Of a stretch of DNA of 64,000 nucleotides, positions 17,463-27,355 are shown one piece after another. The notes beneath the pieces are model-generated. The model was not told where the DNA came from. It was given only the letters and a program-made list of their open reading frames with translations, and did not search any database. A program made the translations under genes and the position numbers. Numbering within the stretch: position 1 is the stretch's first letter; each line of letters starts with the position of its first letter. The stretch is from Myxococcales bacterium (GTDB lineage: Bacteria > Myxococcota_A > Polyangia > Palsa-1104): NCBI GenBank assembly GCA_003170275.1, contig PNAM01000089.1, positions 76,006 through 140,005 on the forward strand, written 5' to 3'.

Positions 17463-19403
17463 ATGCTATTCCCCCGCCCAGCCTCCGATCCGATCACGGT
17501 CGGACCCTATACGCTGACCCAGCTCATCGGGCAGGGCGGCATGGCGGTGGTCTACAAGGCCAAGCGAAACGGCCCGGCCGGGTTCGAGAAGACCGTGGTG
17601 GTCAAGGCCATGCTGCCGGGGCTGATCTCGCGCAAGGAGCTGGTCGATCTGTTCCGCGCCGAGGCCAAGCTGTCGGCGCAGCTCAACCATCCCAACATCG
17701 TCCAGGTGCACGACTTCGGCATCTCCGACGGGGTGCCGTTCCTGGTCATGGAGTTCTTGAACGGCCGCAACCTGACGCAGCTGCGCGCGGCGCTCGGCGG
17801 ACAGGGCGGCAGGCTGCCGATCGGCGCGGCGCTGGCGATCGCGCGCGACGTCTGCCACGCGCTCGCCTACGCGCACGACTTCGTCGACTCCGAGGGCGTC
17901 CGCCGGCAGATCATCCACCGCGACGTCTCGCCGTCGAACGTGATGGTGTGCCGCGACGGCGGCGTCAAGCTGCTCGACTTCGGCGTGGCCAAGGTCGCCG
18001 GCCAGTTCGACTGCGACGTGACCCAATCGTTCCGCGGCAAGTACGCGTACATGGCGCCGGAGCAGGTGAACCGCCAGGCGATCGATCGCCGCGTGGACGT
18101 GTTCGCCGCCGGCATCGTCCTGCACGAGATGCTGACCGGCAAGCGCCTGTTCGCCGCCGGCTCGGAGCTGGAGACGCTCGAGCGCGTGTCGCAGGCCAAG
18201 GTGGTGGCGCCGTCGGTGGACAACCGCGACGTGCCGCGCAAGCTCGACGCGCTGGTCAAGCGCGCGTTGGCGCGCGAGCCGCAGGCGCGCTTCGCGTCGG
18301 GCGCGGAGATGGCCGAAGCCCTCGAGGCGCTCAACGGGCTGGTCTGGTCGCGCAAGAAGCTACAGAGCTGGTTGGCCGCGCTGTTCCCGGGCGCGTGGTC
18401 GATCACCTGCGAGGTGTGCGGCAAGCAGGTGCCGCCCGGCGACGACTGTCAGGAGTGCGGCACCGAGGCGCCGAGCGAGACCGGCCAGGCGCCGCTGCCG
18501 GTGCTCCCGTCGATGCCGTCCGAGCCGCTGCCGCTGCCGCCGCCGCCGGGCGGAACCGCGCCGCGCCTGCGCGTGGTCCGGTCGGAGCCGCAGCCGGATC
18601 CGTTCGAGGTCTTCGATCGCCCGTCGACGATGGACTCGATGGCCGCGTTCACGCAGCTGCCGGCGTCGAGCGGCTCGTTCGAGGCGGTGTCGGTCGATCG
18701 CACCCCGGTGGAGCACGTGTCGCAGGCCTCGACCGCGGCCGAGGGCGCGCCGACCTGGTTGCAGCCGCTCGAGCCGCAGGCACGAGACACCAAGCCCACG
18801 CTGGTGCCGCCGCTCCCTGCGAGCGACTACATCGAGCCCGCGTCGTTGCCGCCGGCGCCCGCCGCGCGGCTGTTCGTGGTCCCCAAGGCGCCGCTCCCGG
18901 CCGACGACAGCGTGCGGATGGGTCTGCACAAGACCACGCCGTCGCGGCCGCAGCCGGTGTTCGCTGCGTCGCTCCCGGCGCCCGCGCGCATCACGCGCAT
19001 CACGCCCACGTTTATCACGCCGCCGTCGATGGGCGCCGCGCCCGATCTGCGCAAGAAGTCGCCGGGCCTCGGCCTGTTTCTCGCGGCGCTCGCGGTGGCG
19101 GGCCTGATCGGGATCGGCGTCTCCTCTTATCTGCACAACGCGCCGGTGAAGCTGACCAGCCCGGTGGTGTCGGTCTTCGGCCCGCCGCCGGCGCCCAGGC
19201 CGGCACCGATGCGCTCGATCGCGACCGATCCGGTGATCGTCAACGCCAAGGTTCCCGTCGCCTCATCGCCGGCCTCCGCCGAGCCGGCACGCCCGCACCG
19301 CGTCCGTCACCGTGCTGCCGGTGAGCGCACGCCGGCCGATCCGGCGGCGCGGGGCACCGTGCGCGAGGGTCGCATCGTCGATCCGTTCGCAGGGATGGAT
19401 TAA
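17463..19403 (+). CDS. Hanks-type Ser/Thr protein kinase with zinc ribbon and C-terminal membrane anchor
   Basis: A 646-residue kinase. GPYTLTQLIGQGGMAVVYKA is the Gly loop, VVVKAML contains the ATP lysine, IIHRDVSPSNVMV is the catalytic loop, and LLDFGVAK is the Mg loop. KYAYMAPEQV is the activation-segment end. After the kinase domain (about residues 10-290) comes CEVCGKQVPPGDDCQECG, a four-Cys zinc ribbon. A long Pro-rich linker and one transmembrane helix (LGLFLAALAVAGLIGIG, about residue 545) precede a Pro/Ala-rich periplasmic tail. ATG 17463 was chosen as the one closest to the domain; it lacks a ribosome-binding site. The TPR and lectin-lipoprotein genes follow without gaps, so the three proteins probably function together at the envelope. 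Confidence 0.9.
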   Translation: MLFPRPASDPITVGPYTLTQLIGQGGMAVVYKAKRNGPAGFEKTVVVKAMLPGLISRKELVDLFRAEAKLSAQLNHPNIVQVHDFGISDGVPFLVMEFLNGRNLTQLRAALGGQGGRLPIGAALAIARDVCHALAYAHDFVDSEGVRRQIIHRDVSPSNVMVCRDGGVKLLDFGVAKVAGQFDCDVTQSFRGKYAYMAPEQVNRQAIDRRVDVFAAGIVLHEMLTGKRLFAAGSELETLERVSQAKVVAPSVDNRDVPRKLDALVKRALAREPQARFASGAEMAEALEALNGLVWSRKKLQSWLAALFPGAWSITCEVCGKQVPPGDDCQECGTEAPSETGQAPLPVLPSMPSEPLPLPPPPGGTAPRLRVVRSEPQPDPFEVFDRPSTMDSMAAFTQLPASSGSFEAVSVDRTPVEHVSQASTAAEGAPTWLQPLEPQARDTKPTLVPPLPASDYIEPASLPPAPAARLFVVPKAPLPADDSVRMGLHKTTPSRPQPVFAASLPAPARITRITPTFITPPSMGAAPDLRKKSPGLGLFLAALAVAGLIGIGVSSYLHNAPVKLTSPVVSVFGPPPAPRPAPMRSIATDPVIVNAKVPVASSPASAEPARPHRVRHRAAGERTPADPAARGTVREGRIVDPFAGMD

Positions 19404-20075
19404 GTGCCCGCGAGGGGGCCCGCTTCGCTGGTGAGCGTCGTGCTTGCGCTCCTGCTCGCGCTCCCGGCGACGGCGTTGGCCCAGGCGCGCGGCAAACGCG
19501 CGGCGGCCGCCCACTTCCAGAAGGCCAGCGGGCTGTACGCGGCCGGCCGCTACGACGACGCGCTCGACGAGTTCAAGGCCGGCTACGAGGCGTTTCCGCT
19601 GCCCGGCTTTTTGGTGAACCTCGGCCAGTGCTATCGCAAGCTCGATCGCCTGCCCGAGGCTACCGACGCGTTCAAGCGCTTCCTCGAGAGCAAGAATCCC
19701 GACGAGCGGCTGCGCGGCGAAGTGGAAGAGGCGCTCAACGAGGTGAGGGCCGAGCTCGATCGCCGCGCCGAGACCGAGAACAAGCGCAAGCGCGACGAAG
19801 ACGACGCGCGCCGCGCGCTCTTGGCCTCGATCGCGGCGCAGCAGAAGGCCGAGGCGCCCGAGCTGACCGTGCACGAGAGCCGGCCGTCGGTCCACGCCGA
19901 GCTGACCGCCGCCGCGCCGCCCGCGCAGAAGAAGGGCCGCTGGTGGGTGTGGACGATCGTCGGCGTGACGGTCGCGGGCGCGGTGGTGGCGGGGGTGACG
20001 GTGGGCGTGATCTACGGCCAGCCGCAAGGCCCGCAGCCCGGGTCGCTCGGCCTGCTCGACGGGCGGCGCCCATGA
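19404..20075 (+). CDS. Exported TPR protein with C-terminal membrane helix
   Basis: A 223-residue protein. An N-terminal signal (SVVLALLLALPATALAQA) is followed by TPR-type helices (AAAHFQKASGLYAAGRYDDALDEF split over two repeats; NLGQCYRKLDRLPEATDAF). A charged coiled region (ETENKRKRDEDDARRALLAS) leads to a second hydrophobic helix (WVWTIVGVTVAGAVVAGVTVG). This layout is common next to myxobacterial kinases. It starts at GTG immediately after the kinase stop (TAAGTG) and its own stop overlaps the next ATG. It probably assists envelope signalling with the kinase; this is inferred from coupling only. Confidence 0.82.
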   Translation: MPARGPASLVSVVLALLLALPATALAQARGKRAAAAHFQKASGLYAAGRYDDALDEFKAGYEAFPLPGFLVNLGQCYRKLDRLPEATDAFKRFLESKNPDERLRGEVEEALNEVRAELDRRAETENKRKRDEDDARRALLASIAAQQKAEAPELTVHESRPSVHAELTAAAPPAQKKGRWWVWTIVGVTVAGAVVAGVTVGVIYGQPQGPQPGSLGLLDGRRP

Positions 20076-21643
20076 GTCGCGCGCGCTTGCTCGCGCTGTT
20101 GGCGTGTGCGCTTGGTGGCTGCCAGTCGAGCACCACCAGCGTGCGCGTGATGCTGGTGCTCGCCGACGGCGCGCCCGCGCCCGCCTCGATCGCGCTCACC
20201 GTGTTCGATCCGTGGGGCAAGGTGATCGACGGTGCGACCATCGGCGACCCGCCGGTGCTGCCGGGCGACGTCGAGGTGCTGGTCTCCAACGACGCTTCGG
20301 TGGTACGCGCGCTTGCGGTCGGCAGTGCGCAGGACGGAAGCGTCCTGGCGGCCGCAGGGCGCGTCAACATCGGCGCAGGCGGCGAATTTCCGCTGCTGCT
20401 GGTGCTCGACGCCGTGGCGCTCCCCGACCGCGACGGCGACGGCGTGCCCGATTCGATCGACAACTGCCCGTCGGTGCCCAACCCCGACCAGGCCAGCTCG
20501 GCGGGCTACGGGCCCGGCGACGCCTGCTCGGACGCGAGCAGCTCCGCGCAGGATCTCGGCGGCAACCCGCCGGCCGACGCCAGCAACGGCGGCACCGACG
20601 GACCGCTCGTCACCAGCGCAGTCTGCGGCAACGGCACCGTCGAGCCGGGCGAGCAGTGCGACGACGGGGCGCGCAACAACGACGATCCTCTATCGGCGTC
20701 CACCTGCACCAGCGCGTGCCGCGCGCGCGCGCAGTGCGGCGTCCTGGCCGGCGCCGAGGCCGCCAAGATCGATCCCGCCACCGGCCGCTGCTACGTCTCG
20801 TGGGCCGGCCCGCTCACCTGGATCGGCGCGCAGGAGCAGTGCCGCCGCAACGGCGGCGACCTGGTCTCGATCAACTCGTCGGGCGAAAACGATCTGGTGA
20901 AAGGGCTGATCGGCATGGTGCCGCACTTTATCGGCCTGACCACCGATCCCACGCCCACGCAGCTGTTCAGATGGGTGACCGGCGAGGCGATCACCTTCAA
21001 CGGCTTCGCGGCGCTGCGGCCCGACAACTTCGGCGGCGTCGAGGAGTGCGTCACCGCAGCGATGGGCGGCTGGGACGATCAGAGCTGCGGCTATCCGGCC
21101 AACGGCACCTTGCCGGCGGTGCGGGTGGGCAGCTTCGGCTACGTGTGCGAGTCCGCGTGCGGCAACGGCGTCGTCGATCCGGGCGAAGCGTGCGATCCGC
21201 CGGGCGTCGCGTGCACCGCCACCTGCCAGACCATTGCGCCGTGCACCGAGCCGGGCGGCATCACCTCGCCGCTCAACGGGCACTGCTATTTCCCCACCGC
21301 GTCGCCGATCTCCTACGCGAGCTCGCTCGCCGCCTGCCCGGCCGGCACGCACCTGGCCACGCTGAATGCGCCCACCGAGACCATCGCCGCGCTCAAGGCG
21401 ATCGCCACCGACAGCTGGATCGCGCTCTCTGCGATGAGCGTCACCAACGCGTTCACGTGGGACGCCGGCCTGGAGATCTTCAACGCGCGCCGCTACCACT
21501 ACTTCCTCGGCAGCGACCCCAACCAGGGCGCGCCCGCGTGCACGGTGGTCACCAACACGCCGCCCAGCGGCGCTCCGGGCTGGCGCGATCGCAGCTGCGA
21601 CCCCGCCGTCGACACCCATCCCGCCCTCTGCGAACGCGACTAG
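20072..21643 (+). CDS. Cell-surface lipoprotein with TSP3, DUF4215-like and C-type-lectin-like modules
   Basis: A 523-residue lipoprotein: MSRARLLALLACALGGCQSS has an LGGC lipobox. PDRDGDGVPDSIDNCPSVPN is a calcium-binding thrombospondin type-3 repeat. CGNGTVEPGEQCDDG and CGNGVVDPGEACD are Cys-rich DUF4215-type repeats of myxobacterial surface proteins. Two lectin-like domains follow, about residues 230-365 and 395-523, each beginning with CYVSWAGPLTW or CYFPTASPISY and ending in a W..R.C or W.DQSC pattern. The start ATG overlaps the TPR gene stop. It is likely a surface adhesin or ligand receptor feeding the membrane kinase; that link is inferred. Confidence 0.85.
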   Translation: MSRARLLALLACALGGCQSSTTSVRVMLVLADGAPAPASIALTVFDPWGKVIDGATIGDPPVLPGDVEVLVSNDASVVRALAVGSAQDGSVLAAAGRVNIGAGGEFPLLLVLDAVALPDRDGDGVPDSIDNCPSVPNPDQASSAGYGPGDACSDASSSAQDLGGNPPADASNGGTDGPLVTSAVCGNGTVEPGEQCDDGARNNDDPLSASTCTSACRARAQCGVLAGAEAAKIDPATGRCYVSWAGPLTWIGAQEQCRRNGGDLVSINSSGENDLVKGLIGMVPHFIGLTTDPTPTQLFRWVTGEAITFNGFAALRPDNFGGVEECVTAAMGGWDDQSCGYPANGTLPAVRVGSFGYVCESACGNGVVDPGEACDPPGVACTATCQTIAPCTEPGGITSPLNGHCYFPTASPISYASSLAACPAGTHLATLNAPTETIAALKAIATDSWIALSAMSVTNAFTWDAGLEIFNARRYHYFLGSDPNQGAPACTVVTNTPPSGAPGWRDRSCDPAVDTHPALCERD

Positions 21644-21644
21644 A

Positions 21645-23066
<1,422 letters not shown>

Positions 23067-23077
23067 CGGCGGTGATG

Positions 23078-25207
23078 CTAGCAGACCTCAGCTTCGAGCG
23101 CCGGCAGCACCACGGTGAACGTCGAGCCGACCCCGATCCGGCTGCGCACCTCGATCGTCCCGCCGTGGTTCTCGATGATGCGCTGGCTGATCGGCAGCCC
23201 CAGCCCAGTGCCCTTCTCCTTGGTGGTGTAGAACGGAATGAACAGGTTCTTCAGCACCGCCTGCGGAATGCCCGGCCCGCTGTCGCGGAAGCGCACCTCG
23301 AGGAACTGCGCCGGCGCGCCACGCCGCCCGCCCTTGCGCACCGACGTAGAGATGGTGACCCTGCCGCCTTCGGGCATGGCCTGCACCGCGTTGATCGCCA
23401 GGTTCAGGAACACCTGGCGCAGCTGCTCGGCGTCGGCACGAATGCGCGGCAGCTCGTCGCCGAGCGCCAGCACCACCTCGACCGGCGGGCGCGCTTCACC
23501 GTCGGGCGTGGTCACCGGCGGCGGCGTGATCAGCTGCGCGGTCTTCTTGACCACCTCGTTCACGTCGAGCGGCGAGAGCTCGCCGCGAAACGGCCGCGCG
23601 TAGTCGAGGAACTGCGACACCACGCGGTTGAGGCGGTTGGCCTCCTCGACGATGATGCCGAGGAACTGCTGCGAGTCTTGGGCCGGCGCCGGCTCCAGCG
23701 TGTCACCAGATGACGATGGCGACGGCGGCAACAGCAGCTGCGCGGCGCCCTTGATCGCGCCGAGCGGGTTGCGGATCTCGTGCGCCAGGCCGGCCGCCAT
23801 CTCGCCCAGCGCGGCGAGGCGGTCGCGCTCCTTCATGCGGTCGTACAGCTTGGTGTTCTGGATGATGATCGCCATCTGCGCCGCCACGCCGCGAAACAGA
23901 TCCACCTCGTCGGCGGCGTAGGCCTCGCGCAGCCGTTCGTCCTTCAAGCACAAGAGGCCCAGCACCTGCTCGTCGGAGACCAGCGGGATGCACAGCGCGG
24001 CGTTCATCTCGGCGAGCGCGCGCGCGATCGCGTCGATGGTCTCGGTCTCGACCTCGCGCGCCGATCGCTCGGCGTGCTCGCGCTCGAGTTGCTCGATCGA
24101 GATCGGCTGGTGCGTGGTCTGCAGCCGCTCGAAGAACACGCGCCGCGCCACCGCGTCGAGGCGCTCGGCCGGCTTCTGCCCGACGAAGCCGAGCAGGTCG
24201 TAGCCGCCGCCGTCGGCATCGACCAGGTAGGCGGCAGCGTGCGTGGCGCGCCGCGACTCGTCGATGCTGAGCATGGTCACGCGCGCCGCTTCCTTGATGT
24301 CGATCACGTTGGCCAGCGTGCCGCGCAACAGATCGATGCGAATCTTCAGCTCGTAGCGCTCGCGAAACATCCACTTCTGGATCGGCCCCTCGATGACCGC
24401 GCGCAGCGGCTCGAACAAGATCAGGATCACGAACGACGCTACCAGCGTATTGAAGAAGAACACGCCGGTGTAGGCCGGCGGCACCCACGCGACCAGCAGC
24501 CCGTAGATCGACGCCAGGATCAGCACCAGCGTCGACAGCACCACCATCTTGCCGAGCACCTCGTTGACGTCGAGCAGGCGGTAGCGGAACAGGGTCTGCG
24601 AGATGAAGTACATGTAGATGATGGTGATGATGTTGCCGAGCGCGTTGAGCGGCGCGCCGGCCGAGGGCACGAAGTCGAGCCCGACCAACGTGATCGCCGC
24701 GACGCCGCCGATGCACAGGTACATGAGCGAGGTCTTCTCGCCGGGCGTCAGCGTGTTGCGGTACTTGCGGTACACGCTGACCATCGACGTGTACAGCCCG
24801 ACGAACACGTAGGCGGCGAGCAGCGACTTGAACACCAGCGTGCGGTGGATGCCGAGCTTGCGGAACACGATGCAGTAGGTGATGACGATGCCCCAGCCAA
24901 TGCCGATCCCGGCGAGCGAGCGCGGCGTCACCTTCATGCGCGCCTGCCGCTCGTCGGTCAAAAACGGGCGGAAGAAGCGCGCGGTGGCGATCGGGATGAG
25001 CACCGCGGCGTACAGCGAGACGAAGTACGCCCACTCCGATTCGAGCGTGAGCTTGAGGAACACCGCGATGTGCCACACGCACAACGAGAAGCACAGCGCC
25101 GCGAACCGGCGGTACGGCGGCTGCCGCCGATCGCGCAGCAGCACCGACGAGCCGATGGCGAACGTAACAATCGCGGCGAGGAGCGCCGACAGCGACTGAA
25201 TGTTCAT
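23078..25207 (-). CDS. Membrane sensor histidine kinase (7TM-type N-terminus, GAF, HisKA, HATPase)
   Basis: A 709-residue sensor. About eight hydrophobic helices fill residues 5-270, resembling the histidine-kinase N-terminal 7TM region (7TMR-HisK/His_kinase_N). A GAF domain lies at about 290-460 (MNAALCIPLVSDEQVLGLLC). The phospho-acceptor is His476 in AAGLAHEIRNPLGAIKGAAQ, followed by N-box NLAINAVQAMP, G1 FRDSGPGIP and G2 KGTGLGLPIS. It is NtrB-like in the catalytic half. The response-regulator gene follows after 11 bases. Its start is 60 bases from the divergent selA start. Confidence 0.94.
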   Translation of the reverse strand: MNIQSLSALLAAIVTFAIGSSVLLRDRRQPPYRRFAALCFSLCVWHIAVFLKLTLESEWAYFVSLYAAVLIPIATARFFRPFLTDERQARMKVTPRSLAGIGIGWGIVITYCIVFRKLGIHRTLVFKSLLAAYVFVGLYTSMVSVYRKYRNTLTPGEKTSLMYLCIGGVAAITLVGLDFVPSAGAPLNALGNIITIIYMYFISQTLFRYRLLDVNEVLGKMVVLSTLVLILASIYGLLVAWVPPAYTGVFFFNTLVASFVILILFEPLRAVIEGPIQKWMFRERYELKIRIDLLRGTLANVIDIKEAARVTMLSIDESRRATHAAAYLVDADGGGYDLLGFVGQKPAERLDAVARRVFFERLQTTHQPISIEQLEREHAERSAREVETETIDAIARALAEMNAALCIPLVSDEQVLGLLCLKDERLREAYAADEVDLFRGVAAQMAIIIQNTKLYDRMKERDRLAALGEMAAGLAHEIRNPLGAIKGAAQLLLPPSPSSSGDTLEPAPAQDSQQFLGIIVEEANRLNRVVSQFLDYARPFRGELSPLDVNEVVKKTAQLITPPPVTTPDGEARPPVEVVLALGDELPRIRADAEQLRQVFLNLAINAVQAMPEGGRVTISTSVRKGGRRGAPAQFLEVRFRDSGPGIPQAVLKNLFIPFYTTKEKGTGLGLPISQRIIENHGGTIEVRSRIGVGSTFTVVLPALEAEVC

Positions 25208-25253
25208 TCCGAATCGGAAGATAGCATTGTTCGCGCCCCCGGCTAATCGACGC

Positions 25254-25259
25254 TATACT
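25254..25259 (+). promoter_or_regulatory. -10 box of selA
   Basis: TATACT ends eight bases before ATG 25268. AAGG lies in the gap and could be a minimal ribosome-binding site, but transcription is predicted to start inside it, so the mRNA would be nearly leaderless. Confidence 0.45.
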
Positions 25260-25267
25260 CAAGGTAG

Positions 25268-26674
25268 ATGCAACCGCCCGCCGACGTGAACGCGGCGCTC
25301 AGGCGACTGCCCAAGGTCGACGACGTGCTCGCCAGCCCGGAAGTCAGGGGCCTCTTGGAGAAAGCGCCGCGCTGGGCCGTCGTTTCGGCCGTGCGCGGCC
25401 AGATTGACCGGCTGCGCGCGACGCTATTGGCCGACGCCAGCGCGCCCGAGCCGGTGGTCGATGCGGCGCTGATCGCAGGCGCGGTCAAGGCGCTGCTCGA
25501 GCCGTCTCTGGTGCCGCTCGTCAACGCCACCGGCGTGGTCCTGCACACCAACCTCGGCCGCGCGCCGCTCGCCGAGGTCGCGCTCGAGCGGATGGTCGCG
25601 GTCTCGCGCGGCTACACCAACGTCGAGTACAACCTCGGCGATCGGCGCCGCGGCTCGCGCCACGATCACGTGCGCCACCTGTTGACCACGCTGACCGGCG
25701 CCGACGACGCGCTGGTGGTCAACAACTGCGCCGCGGCGGTGCTGCTGGCGCTCGCCACGCACGCGGCGGGCAAGGGCGCGATCGTCTCGCGCGGCGAGCT
25801 GGTCGAGATCGGCGGCTCGTTCCGGGTGCCCGACGTGATGCGCGCTTCGGGGGTGCGGTTGATCGAGGTCGGGACCACCAATCGCACGCACCTCAAGGAT
25901 TACCTTCGCGCGATCGATGACCACGCCGACACCGCGCTGTTGCTCAAGGTGCACCGCTCGAACTTTGCGGTGGTCGGCTTCACCACCGAGGTGAGCGCCG
26001 CCGAGCTGGCGACGCTGGCCAGGGAACGAAAGCTCCTGTCGATGGTCGATCTCGGCTCGGGCGCGATGCTCGACCTGCGCGCCCTCGGGCTCGACGTTCA
26101 CGACGAGCCGAGCGTGGCCGAGGTGGTGGCGCAAGGCGTCGACCTGGTGACCTTCTCCGGCGACAAGCTGCTCGGTGGCCCGCAGGCGGGCCTGCTGGTG
26201 GGATCGAAGGCGGCCATCGCCGCGTGCAAGTCGCACCCGCTGTTGCGCGCGCTGCGCCCATCGAAGCTGACGCTGGCGGCGCTCGAGGCCACGCTCGAGC
26301 TGTACCGCGACGGTCGCTCGAGCGAGATCCCGACGGTGGCGATGCTCTCGGTGCCCGAGCCGACGCTGGAGGCGCGCGCGCACCGCCTGTGCGAGCTGTG
26401 CGCGGCGGCCGAGCCGCAGCTGTCGTTCGATGCGGTGCGCGTCAAGTCGGCGGTGGGCGGCGGCGCGCTGCCGCTGTGCGAGCCGTGGTCGTGGGCGGTC
26501 GCCGCCACCCACGCGCGCCGCACGCCCGACCAGCTCGATGCGCTGCTTCGCCGCGGCGAGCCGCCGGTGGTGGCGCGCATCTCCGACGGCAGACTCCTTC
26601 TCGACGTTCGAACCCTCCGCGACGACGAATTGCCTTTTGTGGCCCGCGCCTTTGGCCTTCACAAGGAGACCTAG
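25268..26674 (+). CDS. selA: L-seryl-tRNA(Sec) selenium transferase
   Basis: A 468-residue PLP enzyme that converts Ser-tRNA(Sec) to Sec-tRNA(Sec) with selenophosphate. Family signatures are NATGVVLHTNLGRAPL, YTNVEYNLGDRRRGSRH and the Schiff-base lysine in FSGDKLLGGPQAG. VNNCAAAVLLAL and KVHRSNFAVVGF also match. Length is normal. Its presence indicates that the organism makes selenoproteins. The usual partners selB, selC and selD are not in this window. The HNH gene begins one base after the stop, so the two may be co-transcribed. Confidence 0.95.
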   Translation: MQPPADVNAALRRLPKVDDVLASPEVRGLLEKAPRWAVVSAVRGQIDRLRATLLADASAPEPVVDAALIAGAVKALLEPSLVPLVNATGVVLHTNLGRAPLAEVALERMVAVSRGYTNVEYNLGDRRRGSRHDHVRHLLTTLTGADDALVVNNCAAAVLLALATHAAGKGAIVSRGELVEIGGSFRVPDVMRASGVRLIEVGTTNRTHLKDYLRAIDDHADTALLLKVHRSNFAVVGFTTEVSAAELATLARERKLLSMVDLGSGAMLDLRALGLDVHDEPSVAEVVAQGVDLVTFSGDKLLGGPQAGLLVGSKAAIAACKSHPLLRALRPSKLTLAALEATLELYRDGRSSEIPTVAMLSVPEPTLEARAHRLCELCAAAEPQLSFDAVRVKSAVGGGALPLCEPWSWAVAATHARRTPDQLDALLRRGEPPVVARISDGRLLLDVRTLRDDELPFVARAFGLHKET

Positions 26675-26675
26675 C

Positions 26676-27278
26676 TTGCAGACCTCGAGCGTGCTCGTCC
26701 TCAACAAACATTACCAACCGGTGCACGTCACCTCGGTGAAGCGCGCGTTCACGCTCCTTTATATGGGCGCGGCGCGCGTCATCGAGCCCGACTTCTCCAC
26801 CTTCGACTTCGACGGCTGGGCCGAGCTGGGCGCCGCCGCCGAGCACGACGTGATCCGCACCATGACCCGCGCGATCCGCGTGCCGCGCGTGATCATCCTG
26901 CAGATGTACGACCGGCTGCCGCGCACCAAGGTGCGGTTTTCGCGCCTGAACATCTACGCGCGCGACGACAACACCTGCCAGTACTGCGCGCAGAAGCTGC
27001 CGCGCACCCACCTCAACCTCGACCACGTCATCCCGCGCGCCCGCGGCGGCCGCACCACCTGGGAGAACGTGGTGTGTTGCTGCGTGCCGTGCAACCTCAA
27101 GAAGGGCGCCAAGCTGGCGCACGAGGCCAGCATGAAGCTCATGCGCATGCCGGTGCGTCCCAAGTGGACGCCCACCTTCCGCACCCCCGGCGGCAAGGTC
27201 GCGCACCGCGAGTGGCTGCCCTTCCTCGGGCTGGTCGATGCCAGCTACTGGAACACCGAGCTCGTCGACGAGGACTGA
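26676..27278 (+). CDS. HNH endonuclease family protein
   Basis: A 200-residue protein. The HNH/zinc core is CQYCAQKLPRTHLNLDHVIP, then RARGGRTTWENVVCCCVPCN, with two CxxC pairs coordinating zinc and the H-N-H residues in place. The N-terminus VLVLNKHYQPVHVTSVKRA is typical of the widespread housekeeping HNH proteins of unknown biological role. I chose TTG 26676 because GGAG (in ACAAGGAGACC) lies at good distance inside the end of selA; GTG 26691 is an alternative. Probably co-transcribed with selA, though a functional link is not known. Confidence 0.85.
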   Translation: MQTSSVLVLNKHYQPVHVTSVKRAFTLLYMGAARVIEPDFSTFDFDGWAELGAAAEHDVIRTMTRAIRVPRVIILQMYDRLPRTKVRFSRLNIYARDDNTCQYCAQKLPRTHLNLDHVIPRARGGRTTWENVVCCCVPCNLKKGAKLAHEASMKLMRMPVRPKWTPTFRTPGGKVAHREWLPFLGLVDASYWNTELVDED

Positions 27279-27343
27279 ACGACGCCCGAACGACGCCCGA
27301 ACAACGATTGACGGCATTCCTCGCTGATCGCGCAGATCCGCGA

Positions 27344-27349
27344 TAACCT
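27344..27349 (+). promoter_or_regulatory. -10 box of the MinD-DnaJ-HTH gene
   Basis: TAACCT ends six bases before GTG 27356; there is no Shine-Dalgarno. Two tandem copies of GAACGACGCCC plus a partial third (about 27276-27305) lie upstream and could bind a regulator. Confidence 0.35.
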
Positions 27350-27355
27350 AGTACC

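Noticed and set aside
27308..27349. TTGACG at 27308 as -35 for the MinD fusion promoter
   Set aside because: Spacing to TAACCT is 30 bases, too long for a sigma70 promoter.
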